A DNA stretch of 64,000 nt, taken from contig NZ_MOOY01000002.1 of the NCBI RefSeq assembly GCF_001931685.1, forward strand, positions 310,001-374,000, written 5' to 3'. Positions 1-8,787 of the stretch are shown here, piece after piece. The notes below the pieces were generated by a model that had not been told where the DNA came from, did no database searches, and worked only from the letters and a program-made list of their open reading frames with translations. Origin of the DNA: Pararhizobium arenae (GTDB taxonomy: Bacteria; Pseudomonadota; Alphaproteobacteria; Rhizobiales; Rhizobiaceae). Position 1 is the first letter of the stretch. Every line of letters begins with the position of its first letter. The translations under genes were made by a program, and so were the position numbers.

Positions 1-1255
1 TTTGAAGGCGGCCGATCTCATCGCCGCCCGTGCCGATGAATTGGCTTATCTCGATTGCATCGAATCCGGCAAGCCGATCAGCCAGGCCAAGGCCGAGCTT
101 GGCGGCGCCGCCGATATCTGGCGCTATGCAGCAGCCCTTGCCCGTGATCTCCACGGCGAAAGCTACAATACGCTGGGCGACGGCACCCTCGGCGTCGTGC
201 TGCGCGAGGCGATCGGTGTCGTCTCCATCATCACACCCTGGAATTTCCCGTTCCTCATCGTCAGCCAGAAGCTGCCCTTCGCTCTCGCTGCCGGCTGCAC
301 CACGGTCGTCAAGCCGTCCGAGCTCACCTCCGGCTCGACATTGCTGCTCGGTGAAATCCTGGAAGCCGCAGGCGTCCCGGCCGGTGCCGTCAACATCATC
401 ACCGGCACCGGCCCGGATGTCGGCGCGATCATGACCAGCCACGCCGAGGTCGACATGGTGTCCTTCACAGGCTCCACGGGCGTCGGCAAGCTCACCATGA
501 GCAATGCCGCGCAGACGCTCAAGAAGGTGTCGCTGGAGCTTGGCGGCAAGAACCCGCAGATCGTCTTTCCCGACGCCAATCTCGATGAGTTCATCGATGC
601 CGCCGTCTTCGGCGCTTACTTCAATGCCGGCGAATGCTGCAATGCCGGCTCGCGGCTGATCGTTCATCGCGATATCGCCGATGAGGTGGTTTCGCGGGTG
701 GCGGCGCTGTCTGCCAAGGTGAAGGTCGGCGATCCGCTCGATCCGGAAACCAAGGTCGGCGCGATCATCACGCCGCAGCATCTGGAAAAGATCGTCGGTT
801 ACGTCTCGGCTGCTTCCGGCAATGGCGCCACGGTTGCTCATGGCGGTTCGTCGCTCGATCTCGGTATCGGCCAGTTCATGTCCCCGACCATCCTTTCGGC
901 TGTGAAGCCGGATATGGCCGTTGCCCGTGAAGAGGTGTTCGGGCCGGTGCTGTCGGTGCTCTCCTTTGAAACGATCGACGAGGCAATCCGCATCGCCAAC
1001 TCCATTGACTACGGCCTTTCGGCCGGCGTCTGGAGCCGGGATTTCGACACCTGCATGACCATCGGCCGCAAGGTGCGGGCCGGCACGGTCTGGATGAACA
1101 CCTTCATGGATGGCACGCCGGAGCTTCCCTTCGGCGGTTACCGCCAGTCCGGCCTCGGCCGCGAACTCGGCCGCCATGCGGTGGAGGATTATACCGAAAC
1201 CAAGACGCTCAACATGCACATTGGCCAGCGCACCGGCTGGTGGATGCCGCGCTAA
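1..1255 (+). CDS. Aldehyde dehydrogenase, 5' end cut by window edge
   Basis: NAD(P)-dependent aldehyde dehydrogenase oxidising an aldehyde to its acid in the cytoplasm. The visible 417 residues include the N-terminal Rossmann part (PWNFPFL, then KPSELTSGSTLLLGE), the general-base Glu in LELGGKNPQIV, and the nucleophile Cys in GECCNAGSRL (about residue 213 of the visible part). The family is usually 480-500 residues, so some 70 N-terminal residues lie left of the window. The reading frame is open at base 2; the TTG there is not a believable start. It is probably the last gene of an operon and faces a LacI repressor and a sugar transporter, so a role oxidising a sugar- or polyol-derived aldehyde is plausible. 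The exact substrate cannot be read; betaine- or lactaldehyde-type enzymes look similar. Confidence 0.93.
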   Translation, partial: LKAADLIAARADELAYLDCIESGKPISQAKAELGGAADIWRYAAALARDLHGESYNTLGDGTLGVVLREAIGVVSIITPWNFPFLIVSQKLPFALAAGCTTVVKPSELTSGSTLLLGEILEAAGVPAGAVNIITGTGPDVGAIMTSHAEVDMVSFTGSTGVGKLTMSNAAQTLKKVSLELGGKNPQIVFPDANLDEFIDAAVFGAYFNAGECCNAGSRLIVHRDIADEVVSRVAALSAKVKVGDPLDPETKVGAIITPQHLEKIVGYVSAASGNGATVAHGGSSLDLGIGQFMSPTILSAVKPDMAVAREEVFGPVLSVLSFETIDEAIRIANSIDYGLSAGVWSRDFDTCMTIGRKVRAGTVWMNTFMDGTPELPFGGYRQSGLGRELGRHAVEDYTETKTLNMHIGQRTGWWMPR

Positions 1256-1371
1256 GGAGACGGGACCATGGCACGCTTGCGGAAGGGAGGGCGGCTGAAC
1301 GACAAGGCGATGTCGCCTGTTCGTCTGCTGTCCGTGGCTTGTGAAACGGTGAAGGTTGCGACGATCTCCTT

Positions 1372-1500
1372 CTTCTCGCCAGCGGGGAGAAGTGCCGAGC
1401 GCGTGCGAGGCGATGAGGGGGGCTTTGCTGCATATTCCGAGCCAGCCTTCCCCCTCATCCGGCGCTGCGCGCCACCTTCTCCCCGCTGGGGAGAAGAGGA
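1372..1500. repeat. Pair of inverted RIME-like palindromic elements
   Basis: Two G/C-rich units in opposite orientation. The first (about 1372-1422) contains CTTCTCGCC...GGGGAGAAG and ends GATGAGGGGG. The second (about 1450-1500) begins CCCCTCATCC and ends with CTTCTCCCCGCTGGGGAGAAG. Each can fold into a hairpin, and the two units can also pair with each other. The same units recur at 4171-4283 and 9568-9695. They resemble the Rhizobium intergenic mosaic elements known from this family; that name is from recall of the consensus, not from a search. Here they separate two convergent genes and could end both transcripts. Confidence 0.75.
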
Positions 1501-1507
1501 AGCAAGC

Positions 1508-2647
1508 TCAACCTCTTGCGGGAAAAACGATCGTCGGCTTCAGCAGGGTCTGCAGCTTTTCGGGATCGGTCTCGCCGCCGATGGCGGCAAGCAGTGTCGT
1601 GCCCATTCGAAAGCCGGTATCGACGAGATCTTCGTAGATCGTCTCGACCTTGGGCTGGATGTTGACGAGCAGCTTCGAGGTCTGCTTGGCGACGATGTCG
1701 TATTCGGCGCCCAGCGTCAGGCCGCGGTCGCTCATGCCGGTGATCGTTGCCAGTGCCGAGACCTCGCCGCCGCAGACGAAGCCGTCGGGCGCGTCGGTCA
1801 GTCCGGCGCGGCGACTGACGAAATCGCGGATCTCGTCGACGGGACAGTCCAGGTCGATGTCGTCAGGTATCTCGTAAGCGACACCAGCCTCGCGCACGGC
1901 GGTCATGAAGCCGTGCTGCAAATGCTGGCAGAACGTCATGCGCCTGGGCGGCAGGATGATGGTTGGCTTGCTCCGGCCACGGGCGATCAGGCGTTTCGTC
2001 GCCTCGTAGGCGAAGGTGAAGTTGTCGTAATCGACATAAGGGTGCGGCGTGGAGAAATCCGTGCGGCCGTGGGTGACGAAGGCAAAGCCCTGCTCGAGCA
2101 GCAAACGCACGCGCGGATCGAAGGGCTCGGTGCGCGAGAAGATGATGCCGTCTGCCATGCCGTTTCGAACGATGTGCCGGATGGCATCGACATTGCTGCC
2201 CGCGACGAAGCTCGGTGTGACGATGAGATGGTACGGCGTGTCCTTCAGGGCGTTGGCGATGCCGAGCATCAGCGACGTCCCGTAGCCCAGAATTTCCTCG
2301 TGCGGATCGAGCAGCACGCTGATGACATTGGTGCGGCCGGTCTTCAGGCGCTGGGCGGCGCGGTCGGGCAGGTAGCCGATCTTGGCTGCCACCTCATGCA
2401 CGCGCCGTCGCGTCTCCGCCGAAATCTGCGGCGCATTGCTGAGCGCGCGGGAAACCGTGGTCACCGCAAAGCCGGTCAGGTCGGCAATCGTGCGCAGGGT
2501 CGGCTTGGCCGCTTTGAGCGGCGCATCGACAGGAGTGGATTTCGGAGTTTCGGCCAAGACAGGATTTCCGGAACGCTGAGACTGTGCGTCTTTGTAACGC
2601 GCGACGGAACAAGGTGCAATCTTGGTTTGTGAAAACGTTTTAAACAT
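1508..2647 (-). CDS. LacI-family transcriptional regulator
   Basis: Sugar-responsive repressor of 379 residues. An N-terminal helix-turn-helix (TLRTIADLTGFAVTTVSRALSN, about residues 50-72) is followed by a periplasmic-binding-like effector domain. LacI proteins usually start close to the HTH, so the roughly 48-residue leader is long. In addition, the perfect palindrome AAAACGTTTT (2632-2641), a typical LacI-family operator core, lies inside the first codons. The real start may therefore be the TTG near 2557 (reading LAETPKS). The gene is divergent from the sugar ABC transporter at 2891, which is the likely target, with autoregulation also likely. The ligand is unknown, probably the transported sugar or a catabolite. 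Confidence 0.9.
   Translation of the reverse strand: MFKTFSQTKIAPCSVARYKDAQSQRSGNPVLAETPKSTPVDAPLKAAKPTLRTIADLTGFAVTTVSRALSNAPQISAETRRRVHEVAAKIGYLPDRAAQRLKTGRTNVISVLLDPHEEILGYGTSLMLGIANALKDTPYHLIVTPSFVAGSNVDAIRHIVRNGMADGIIFSRTEPFDPRVRLLLEQGFAFVTHGRTDFSTPHPYVDYDNFTFAYEATKRLIARGRSKPTIILPPRRMTFCQHLQHGFMTAVREAGVAYEIPDDIDLDCPVDEIRDFVSRRAGLTDAPDGFVCGGEVSALATITGMSDRGLTLGAEYDIVAKQTSKLLVNIQPKVETIYEDLVDTGFRMGTTLLAAIGGETDPEKLQTLLKPTIVFPARG
2632..2641. promoter_or_regulatory. Candidate LacI operator 1 (AAAACGTTTT)
   Basis: Perfect 10-bp palindrome with the central CG typical of LacI/GalR-family operators. It overlaps the first codons of the annotated LacI gene, which suggests autorepression and a start further downstream. 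It lies 135 bp centre-to-centre from the second candidate site. Confidence 0.5.
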
Positions 2648-2762
2648 GAAAAGTATGACTTTATATGTTGCGTTGCAGCATGCTTGGCGTTAAAATTATC
2701 GTTATTAATCAAGGCTATTAAGCATTTGTTCGAAGTTTCGCACATGCGCTTGACTTGCCGGT

Positions 2763-2780
2763 ATTTATAACGTTTTAAAT
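2763..2780. promoter_or_regulatory. Candidate LacI operator 2 upstream of sugar ABC operon
   Basis: The 18-bp sequence ATTTATAACGTTTTAAAT is symmetric at 8 of 9 pairs around a central CG and shares the AACGTTTTAA core with the site at 2632-2641. It lies 110 bp before the binding-protein start, in an AT-rich stretch, where a repressor could block the transporter promoter. Confidence 0.55.
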
Positions 2781-2890
2781 TGTTCCAGCGGCGGGGAGCC
2801 GCGATGAATTGCCGGGCGCTTTTGGCGGTCGGTGTTGGGAGTGGCGGGGAGAAAATCCACCGCCTGACACTTGCAAACGGGAGGAATACG

Positions 2891-4150
2891 ATGCGCAAGT
2901 TGATGACGACGACGGCAGTTGCAGCCGTTATGGCACTGACCGGCCTGACGGGCACGACGATTGCTCAGGCAGCCGAAAATGTTGAAGTTCTGCACTGGTG
3001 GACATCCGGCGGCGAAGCTGCGGCTCTCGACGTTCTGAAGAAAGACCTTGAATCCAAGAGCATCTCCTGGACCGACATGCCGGTTGCAGGCGGCGGCGGC
3101 ACGGAAGCCATGACCGTTCTGCGCGCCCGCGTTACTGCCGGCAATGCGCCGACCGCCGTGCAGATGCTCGGCTTCGACATTCTCGACTGGGCCAAGGAAG
3201 GCGCACTCGGCAATCTCGATGAAATCGCCGCCAAGGAAGGCTGGGACAAGGTCATCCCGACCGCGCTTCAGCAGTTCTCGAAGTATGACGGCCACTGGAT
3301 CGCGGCACCTGTCAACGTTCACTCCACCAACTGGGTCTGGGTGAACAAGGCAGCACTCGACGCGGCCGGCGGCAAGGAGCCGACCAACTGGGACGAGCTC
3401 GTTGCTCTGCTCGACAAGTTCAAGGAACAGGGCATCACCCCGGTCGCCCATGGTGGCCAGCCGTGGCAGGATGCGACGATCTTCGATGCGGTCGTGCTTT
3501 CCTTCGGCAACGACTTCTACAAGAAGGCCTTCATCGATCTCGACTCCGCCACCCTTGGCGGCGACCAGATGAAGGAAGCCTTCGACCGCATGACCAAGCT
3601 GCGCTCCTATGTGGACGACAACTTCTCGGGCCGTGACTGGAACCTCGCTTCCGCCATGGTCATCGAAGGCAAGGCCGGCGTGCAGTTCATGGGCGACTGG
3701 GCAAAGGGCGAGTTCATCAAGGCCGGCAAGAAGCCGGGCACGGACTTCGTCTGCATGCGCTTCCCCGGCACGCAAGGCTCGGTCACCTTCAACTCCGACC
3801 AGTTTGCGATGTTCAAGGTTGCCGACGACAAGGTTCCGGCCCAGCTGACCATGGCATCCGCCATCGAAAGCCCGGCCTTCCAGTCGGCGTTCAACGTCGT
3901 CAAGGGTTCGGCTCCGGCGCGCACCGACGTTTCGGATGAAGCCTTCGACGACTGCGGCAAGAAGGCCATCAAGGACCTTGCCGAAGCCAACACCAACGGC
4001 TCGCTCTATGGTTCGATGGCGCATGGCCATGCCAACCCGGCTGCCGTCAAGAACGCGATCTACGACGTCGTGACCCGCCAGTTCAACGGCGAGCTTTCGT
4101 CTGAAGATGCGGTCAAGGAACTGGTAGCCGCTGTCGAAGGTGCCAAGTAA
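2891..4150 (+). CDS. Sugar ABC transporter substrate-binding protein (CUT1 type)
   Basis: Periplasmic extracellular solute-binding protein, family 1, of 419 residues, which delivers a sugar or oligosaccharide to the permeases at 4394-6153. The start is set by ATG at 2891 behind a GGGAGGAA Shine-Dalgarno; the open frame extends further upstream but without a ribosome site. A Sec signal peptide ([19 protein letters not shown], cleaved near AQA/AEN) precedes the mature part starting [17 protein letters not shown], which is the usual opening of glucose/mannose-type CUT1 binding proteins. The gene is first in its operon, with palindromic repeats between it and the first permease. The substrate is not resolved by sequence reading alone. 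Confidence 0.93.
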   Translation: MRKLMTTTAVAAVMALTGLTGTTIAQAAENVEVLHWWTSGGEAAALDVLKKDLESKSISWTDMPVAGGGGTEAMTVLRARVTAGNAPTAVQMLGFDILDWAKEGALGNLDEIAAKEGWDKVIPTALQQFSKYDGHWIAAPVNVHSTNWVWVNKAALDAAGGKEPTNWDELVALLDKFKEQGITPVAHGGQPWQDATIFDAVVLSFGNDFYKKAFIDLDSATLGGDQMKEAFDRMTKLRSYVDDNFSGRDWNLASAMVIEGKAGVQFMGDWAKGEFIKAGKKPGTDFVCMRFPGTQGSVTFNSDQFAMFKVADDKVPAQLTMASAIESPAFQSAFNVVKGSAPARTDVSDEAFDDCGKKAIKDLAEANTNGSLYGSMAHGHANPAAVKNAIYDVVTRQFNGELSSEDAVKELVAAVEGAK

Positions 4151-4170
4151 GCATCAGGGTATGAGGGTTT

Positions 4171-4283
4171 GCCCCTCACCCCAGCCCTCTCCCCGCGTGC
4201 GGGGAGAGGGGACTAAAGAGATTGCCGCTTGTCCCTTCTCCTCGCTGGCGGGGAGAAGGTGCCCGACAGGGCGGATGAGGGGC
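4171..4283. repeat. Pair of RIME-like palindromic elements between binding-protein and permease genes
   Basis: Two units of the same family as at 1372-1500: 4171-4212 (CTCTCCCCGCGTGCGGGGAGAG) and 4233-4283 (CTTCTCCTCGC...GGGGAGAAGG, ending GGATGAGGGG). Each makes a strong hairpin. They lie in the 243-bp gap between the abundant binding protein and the less abundant membrane components, where they could stabilise the upstream mRNA or lower downstream transcription. Confidence 0.75.
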
Positions 4284-4393
4284 TTTGGTTATTCTTCCAA
4301 CGGCTCAAATTGCCCGCGGATCAATGTTTCAAAACGTGTGCGTGATCGATCCGGACCACTGTGGGGCCGGAGGTATGCGCCAAAGGTGGTGCC

Positions 4394-5275
4394 ATGGATA
4401 GCCGCAGCCGGTTGCAGGATTTAGTGCCAAAGCTGGTGCTTGCCCCGAGCTTCCTGATCGTTCTCGTCTTCGTTTACGGCTTCATCGCCTATACGGGTTA
4501 CCTGTCGCTGACGGACAGCAAGATGCTGCCCTCCTACAATTTCGTGGGGCTGAGCAACTATTCCAAGCTGTGGGCGCTGCCGCACTGGTGGCGGGCGATA
4601 TCAAATCTGGCGATTTTCGCCACGCTCTACATTCTCATTTGCTCGGTGCTCGGCCTCGGCCTCGCGATCCTGCTTGACCAGAAGATCCGTGCCGAGGGCC
4701 TGTTGCGACCGATCTATCTCTATCCGATGGCGCTGTCCTTCATCGTGACCGGCACCGCCTGGAAGTGGTTCCTCGATCCCGGCATCGGGCTTGAAAACAC
4801 CATGCACCTCTGGGGCTGGGAAAGCTTCTCCTTCAACTGGATCAAGGACCGCAACTACGCCATCTACTGCGTGGTCATCGCCGCCGTCTGGCAATCCTCC
4901 GGCTTCATCATGGCGATGTTCCTTGCGGGTCTGCGCGGCGTCGACAACGAGATCATCAAGGCGGCCCAGATCGACGGCGCCTCGACCACGACGATCTACC
5001 GTCGGATCATCATTCCGCTGATGCGGCCCGTTTTCCTCTCAGCCTTCGTCGTGCTCGCCCACCTCGCCATCAAGGCTTACGATCTGATTGTCGCCCTGAC
5101 CGGCGGCGGGCCGGGGCAGGCGACCGAACTTCCGGCGACATTCATGTATTCCTACACCTTTACCCGCAACTCCATGGGCATCGGCGCATCCTCGGCGATC
5201 ATCATGCTCATAATGATCTTCTCGATCATTATTCCCTACCTTTATTCTGAAATCAAAACGGAGAAGCGGTCATGA
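4394..5275 (+). CDS. Sugar ABC transporter permease, MalF-like
   Basis: Inner-membrane permease of 293 residues and about six membrane segments, with the binding-protein-dependent transport signature AAQIDGASTTTIYRRIIIPLMRP near residue 205, which contacts the ATPase. I chose ATG at 4394, preceded by AAAGGTGG, over an upstream in-frame ATG at 4361 that would add an unsupported leader. The stop overlaps the next permease start by 4 bases (ATGA), indicating translational coupling. It forms a heterodimer with the product of 5272-6153. Confidence 0.92.
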   Translation: MDSRSRLQDLVPKLVLAPSFLIVLVFVYGFIAYTGYLSLTDSKMLPSYNFVGLSNYSKLWALPHWWRAISNLAIFATLYILICSVLGLGLAILLDQKIRAEGLLRPIYLYPMALSFIVTGTAWKWFLDPGIGLENTMHLWGWESFSFNWIKDRNYAIYCVVIAAVWQSSGFIMAMFLAGLRGVDNEIIKAAQIDGASTTTIYRRIIIPLMRPVFLSAFVVLAHLAIKAYDLIVALTGGGPGQATELPATFMYSYTFTRNSMGIGASSAIIMLIMIFSIIIPYLYSEIKTEKRS

Positions 5276-6153
5276 GCATCGCCAGCCCCGACAACGCCAT
5301 CTCCAGCACCCGTTTTACCCGTGCGGTCATCTATACGGTGCTGATCCTCTTTGCGCTCTATTCGCTGCTGCCGCTCTATGTGATGCTGGTCAATTCCTTC
5401 AAGCCGCTGGACGAGATACGCCAGGGTGGCATGCTGAACCTGCCGCAGACCTGGACGGTCGAGCCCTGGCTTTCGGCATGGTCCACCGCGCAGATCGGCG
5501 TGCAGCCGACCGGCCTTCGCCCGTTTTTCATCAATTCGATCCTGATGGTGATCCCGGCGGTTGCGATCTCCACCATCATCGGCGCACTCAATGGCTATGT
5601 GCTGACCAAATGGCGCTTTCCGGGTTCAGGCATCTTCTTCGGCATGCTGCTGCTTTCCTGCTTCATCCCGTTCCAGATCGTGCTGATCCCGATGGCGCGC
5701 ATCCTCGGTCTGCTTGGGCTTGCCGGCTCGACCACGGGTCTGGTGATGGTGCATGTCATCTACGGTCTCGGTTTCACCACGCTCTATTTCCGCAACTACT
5801 ACGAGGCGTTTCCGACCGAACTGGTGCGGGCGGCGCAGATTGATGGCGCGAGCTTCTTCCAGATTTTCCGGCGCATCCTGCTTCCGTCGTCCGGCCCGAT
5901 CATCGTCGTCTCGGTCATCTGGCAGTTCACCAACATCTGGAACGACTTCCTTTTCGGGGCCTCGTTCTCCGGCGCGTCCTCGACCCCGATGACAGTTGCG
6001 CTCAACAACCTCGTCTCCTCCTCCACAGGGGTCAAGGAATACAACGTTCACTTCGCGGGCGCGATCCTCGCCGCCCTGCCAACGCTCATCGTCTACATCG
6101 TTTCCGGCCGCTACTTCGTGCGCGGTCTGATGTCCGGCGCGGTAAAGGGTTAA
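5272..6153 (+). CDS. Sugar ABC transporter permease, MalG-like
   Basis: Second inner-membrane permease of 293 residues. It has hydrophobic helices from about residue 15 onward and the EAA loop AAQIDGASFFQIFRRILLPSSGP near residue 190. The N-terminal helix followed by a periplasmic loop containing LVNSFKPLDEI is typical of MalG-type CUT1 permeases. It overlaps the upstream permease by 4 bases and ends 4 bases before the ATPase gene, so the three are one translational unit. Confidence 0.93.
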   Translation: MSIASPDNAISSTRFTRAVIYTVLILFALYSLLPLYVMLVNSFKPLDEIRQGGMLNLPQTWTVEPWLSAWSTAQIGVQPTGLRPFFINSILMVIPAVAISTIIGALNGYVLTKWRFPGSGIFFGMLLLSCFIPFQIVLIPMARILGLLGLAGSTTGLVMVHVIYGLGFTTLYFRNYYEAFPTELVRAAQIDGASFFQIFRRILLPSSGPIIVVSVIWQFTNIWNDFLFGASFSGASSTPMTVALNNLVSSSTGVKEYNVHFAGAILAALPTLIVYIVSGRYFVRGLMSGAVKG

Positions 6154-6157
6154 AGCC

Positions 6158-7270
6158 ATGTCGTTTCTGAAAATCACCGATCTGCGCAAGTCCTACGGCT
6201 CGCTGGAAATTCTGAAGAACATCAACCTTGAGATCGATGAGGGCGGCTTTCTGGTGCTTGTCGGCCCGTCCGGCTGCGGCAAGTCCACGCTGCTCAACAC
6301 GATCGCGGGTCTGGAGCCGATCACGTCTGGCGAGATCGCCATCAACGGTAAATCGGTCGCGGGGCTTCACCCTTCGAAGCGTGACATCGCCATGGTGTTC
6401 CAATCCTACGCGCTCTATCCGAACATGACAGTTGCCGGAAACATCGCATTCGGCATGGAAATCCGCGGGGTGCCGAAGGAAGAACGTGAGAAGGCCATCC
6501 GCCAAGTCGCTGACATGCTGCAGATCGGCCATCTGCTGGAGCGCAAGCCGAGCCAGCTTTCCGGCGGCCAGCGCCAGCGCGTTGCCATGGGGCGCGCTCT
6601 GGTGCGCAATCCGCAGGTCTTCCTGTTCGATGAACCGCTGTCGAACCTCGATGCCAAGCTGCGCGTCGACATGCGCACCGAAATCAAGCGCCTGCACCAG
6701 CGCATGAAGACCACCATCGTCTATGTTACCCACGACCAGATCGAGGCGATGACGCTGGCGACCAAGATCGCCGTCCTGAAGGACGGCGTGTTGCAGCAGT
6801 TCGGCACGCCGGCGGAAATCTACAACAACCCGGCCAATATGTTCGTCGCCGACTTCATGGGCTCGCCGGCCATGAACCTGCTCAGCGCGACTGTCGAAGG
6901 CGGCGGCAACGATCTTGCGGTGTCGCTGGCGCGTCCCGACGCCGAGCCGCTGCGCTTGCCGGTCTCATCCGTCGGCAGCCTTGCCGCCCATGCCGGAAAG
7001 CAGATCGTTTTCGGCATTCGCCCTGAAGCATTGACCGATCCCGATGGAGCGGACCGCAATGCCCGCTCGCTGGCCGAGGGCGATTGCCTGATCGAGGTGG
7101 TGGAGCCGGCCGGTTCCGATACCTTCGCCGTCACTAAGCTTGGCGGCAAGGAAGTGGTAGCACGCCTCAGGGCCGATGTCCGCATCGCCGCCGGCCAAAC
7201 GGCACGGCTTGCCTTCAATCTCGACAAGGCGGTGTATTTCGATCCGCAGACCCAGCAGCGCATCGCCTGA
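6158..7270 (+). CDS. Sugar ABC transporter ATP-binding protein (UgpC/MsmK-like)
   Basis: CUT1-class ATPase of 370 residues energising the sugar permease. Walker A GPSGCGKST is at 36-44, the signature LSGGQ at 134-138, Walker B VFLFDEP at about 154-160 and the switch His in VTHDQ near 192. The C-terminal TOBE/OB region (about 240-370) is that of the MalK/UgpC group, which often binds regulatory proteins. It sits in the same operon, with 4 bases separating it from the permease and 8 from the following oxidoreductase. Confidence 0.94.
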   Translation: MSFLKITDLRKSYGSLEILKNINLEIDEGGFLVLVGPSGCGKSTLLNTIAGLEPITSGEIAINGKSVAGLHPSKRDIAMVFQSYALYPNMTVAGNIAFGMEIRGVPKEEREKAIRQVADMLQIGHLLERKPSQLSGGQRQRVAMGRALVRNPQVFLFDEPLSNLDAKLRVDMRTEIKRLHQRMKTTIVYVTHDQIEAMTLATKIAVLKDGVLQQFGTPAEIYNNPANMFVADFMGSPAMNLLSATVEGGGNDLAVSLARPDAEPLRLPVSSVGSLAAHAGKQIVFGIRPEALTDPDGADRNARSLAEGDCLIEVVEPAGSDTFAVTKLGGKEVVARLRADVRIAAGQTARLAFNLDKAVYFDPQTQQRIA

Positions 7271-7278
7271 GACCAGCC

Positions 7279-8787
7279 ATGAGCAAAACGCCCGACATCG
7301 TCATCATCGGCTCCGGCATCGGCGGCTCCACGATTGCCTCCGCGCTCGCGCCCTCCGGTGCAGACATCCTGATCCTCGAAGCCGGTGGCCATATTGAGGA
7401 CCGGCCGGAAAACCGCGATGCCCGGGCGATCTTCCAGCGCGGCCATTTCCGCCCGAAGGAGATGTGGTACGAAACGGACGGCACGGCCTTCAACCCCGGC
7501 AACTATTACAATGTCGGCGGCAACTCGAAATTTTATGGCGCGGTGCTGGTGCGCTATCGCCGCGAGGATTTCGAGGAGATGGCGCATCTGGAGGGTGTGT
7601 CTCCGGCTTGGCCGTTTCCCTATGAGGAGCTGGAGCCTTGGTACAGCGCTGCCGAGCAGTTGTTTCAGGTGAGGGGCGCGCTGGGGCAGGATCCGACGGA
7701 GCCGGCTCATTCCCAAGCTTATGCCTTTCCGCCGGTGCCGGATGAACCGGCAATTGCCTCGGTGCGAGAGAAGCTGAAACGCAATGGGCTGCATCCATAT
7801 TCCCTGCCGCTCGGCATCGATATCGACAAGTGGCTGGCGAAGGCGAAGACGCCGTGGGATGCGCATCCCAACAGTTTTGACGGCAAGATGGATGCCGAGA
7901 CCGTCAGCCTCGCACTGGCGTTGCAGCATCCTAATGTGCGGCTGCAGACCGGCTCGCGGGTGACGCGATTGCTCACGGCAGCCGATGGCAAGCGCATCGA
8001 GACCGTTGCCTATATGAACGACGGGATAGAGCAGTCGATTTCGCCGAAGCTCGTCATTCTGTCGGCTGGCGCGGTGCAATCCTCAGTGCTCTTGTTGCGC
8101 TCGGCCAATGATGCCAATCCGAAGGGGCTGGCCAACAGTTCCGATCAGGTCGGCCGCAACTTCATGAACCACAATTCAAGCGCGGTGATTGCGGTTTCGC
8201 CGTTCTATCGCAATGACTCGATCTATCAGAAGACCTTCGGCTTCAACGACTATTACCTGTCTGATGGGGAGGGGGGGCCGCCGCTCGGCAATGTTCAGCT
8301 TCTCGGCCGCATCTCCGGGCCGATCCTGAAGGCGCAGATGCCTTCGGTACCTGAGTGGGTGCTCAATCAGGTTTCGGCCCACGCCATCGATTTCTACGCG
8401 ATGAGCGAGGATATCCCGCATTCCGAAAGCCGCATCATGGTCGATGGCGAGCGCATCGTGCTTCAATGGGTGCGCACCAACTGGGATGCGCATCTGATGC
8501 TGGTCGACAAGCTGAAGAAGGCGCTGAAGGGCGCCGGCTTCCCGCTGGTCGTCTCGCGGCCCTTCGACAAGCGCACGCCGTCGCACCAGTGCGGCACCGT
8601 GAAGATCGGCACCGATCCGGCCAGCGCGCCGCTTGATGTCTATTGCCGGGCGTTCGATCATCCCAATCTCTTCGTGGTCGATGCCTCCTATCTGCCGACG
8701 TCTGCGGCGGTCAATCCGGCGTTGTCGGTGGCGGCGCAGGCGCTCAGGGTCGGCGCGCATATCCGGGAGAAGGATCTGGCGGCATGA
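7279..8787 (+). CDS. GMC-family FAD-dependent oxidoreductase
   Basis: Flavoprotein dehydrogenase of 502 residues. The N-terminal FAD-binding Rossmann motif is IVIIGSGIGGSTIASAL (about 5-21), with GGNSKFYGAVL near residue 80 as the second FAD contact. The C-terminal GMC domain has HQCGTVKIG and VDASYLPTSAAVNPALS, placing the catalytic His/Asn pair. It lacks a signal peptide, so it is cytoplasmic. It is co-transcribed with the sugar transporter and overlaps the next SDR by 4 bases, so it probably oxidises the imported sugar or polyol, perhaps to a keto-sugar. Related enzymes include 2-keto- and 3-keto-sugar-forming dehydrogenases. The substrate is an inference. Confidence 0.88.
   Translation: MSKTPDIVIIGSGIGGSTIASALAPSGADILILEAGGHIEDRPENRDARAIFQRGHFRPKEMWYETDGTAFNPGNYYNVGGNSKFYGAVLVRYRREDFEEMAHLEGVSPAWPFPYEELEPWYSAAEQLFQVRGALGQDPTEPAHSQAYAFPPVPDEPAIASVREKLKRNGLHPYSLPLGIDIDKWLAKAKTPWDAHPNSFDGKMDAETVSLALALQHPNVRLQTGSRVTRLLTAADGKRIETVAYMNDGIEQSISPKLVILSAGAVQSSVLLLRSANDANPKGLANSSDQVGRNFMNHNSSAVIAVSPFYRNDSIYQKTFGFNDYYLSDGEGGPPLGNVQLLGRISGPILKAQMPSVPEWVLNQVSAHAIDFYAMSEDIPHSESRIMVDGERIVLQWVRTNWDAHLMLVDKLKKALKGAGFPLVVSRPFDKRTPSHQCGTVKIGTDPASAPLDVYCRAFDHPNLFVVDASYLPTSAAVNPALSVAAQALRVGAHIREKDLAA

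Noticed and set aside
1268-2632. Long open frame on + across the LacI gene
   Set aside because: It is antisense to the well-supported LacI protein, includes repeat sequence and has no recognisable domain after its first few dozen residues; only the stump is kept as a finding.
2765-4030. 421-residue open frame on - across the sugar-binding protein
   Set aside because: Shadow of a high-GC coding region; low-complexity composition and no motif, while the + strand has a signal peptide and family motifs.
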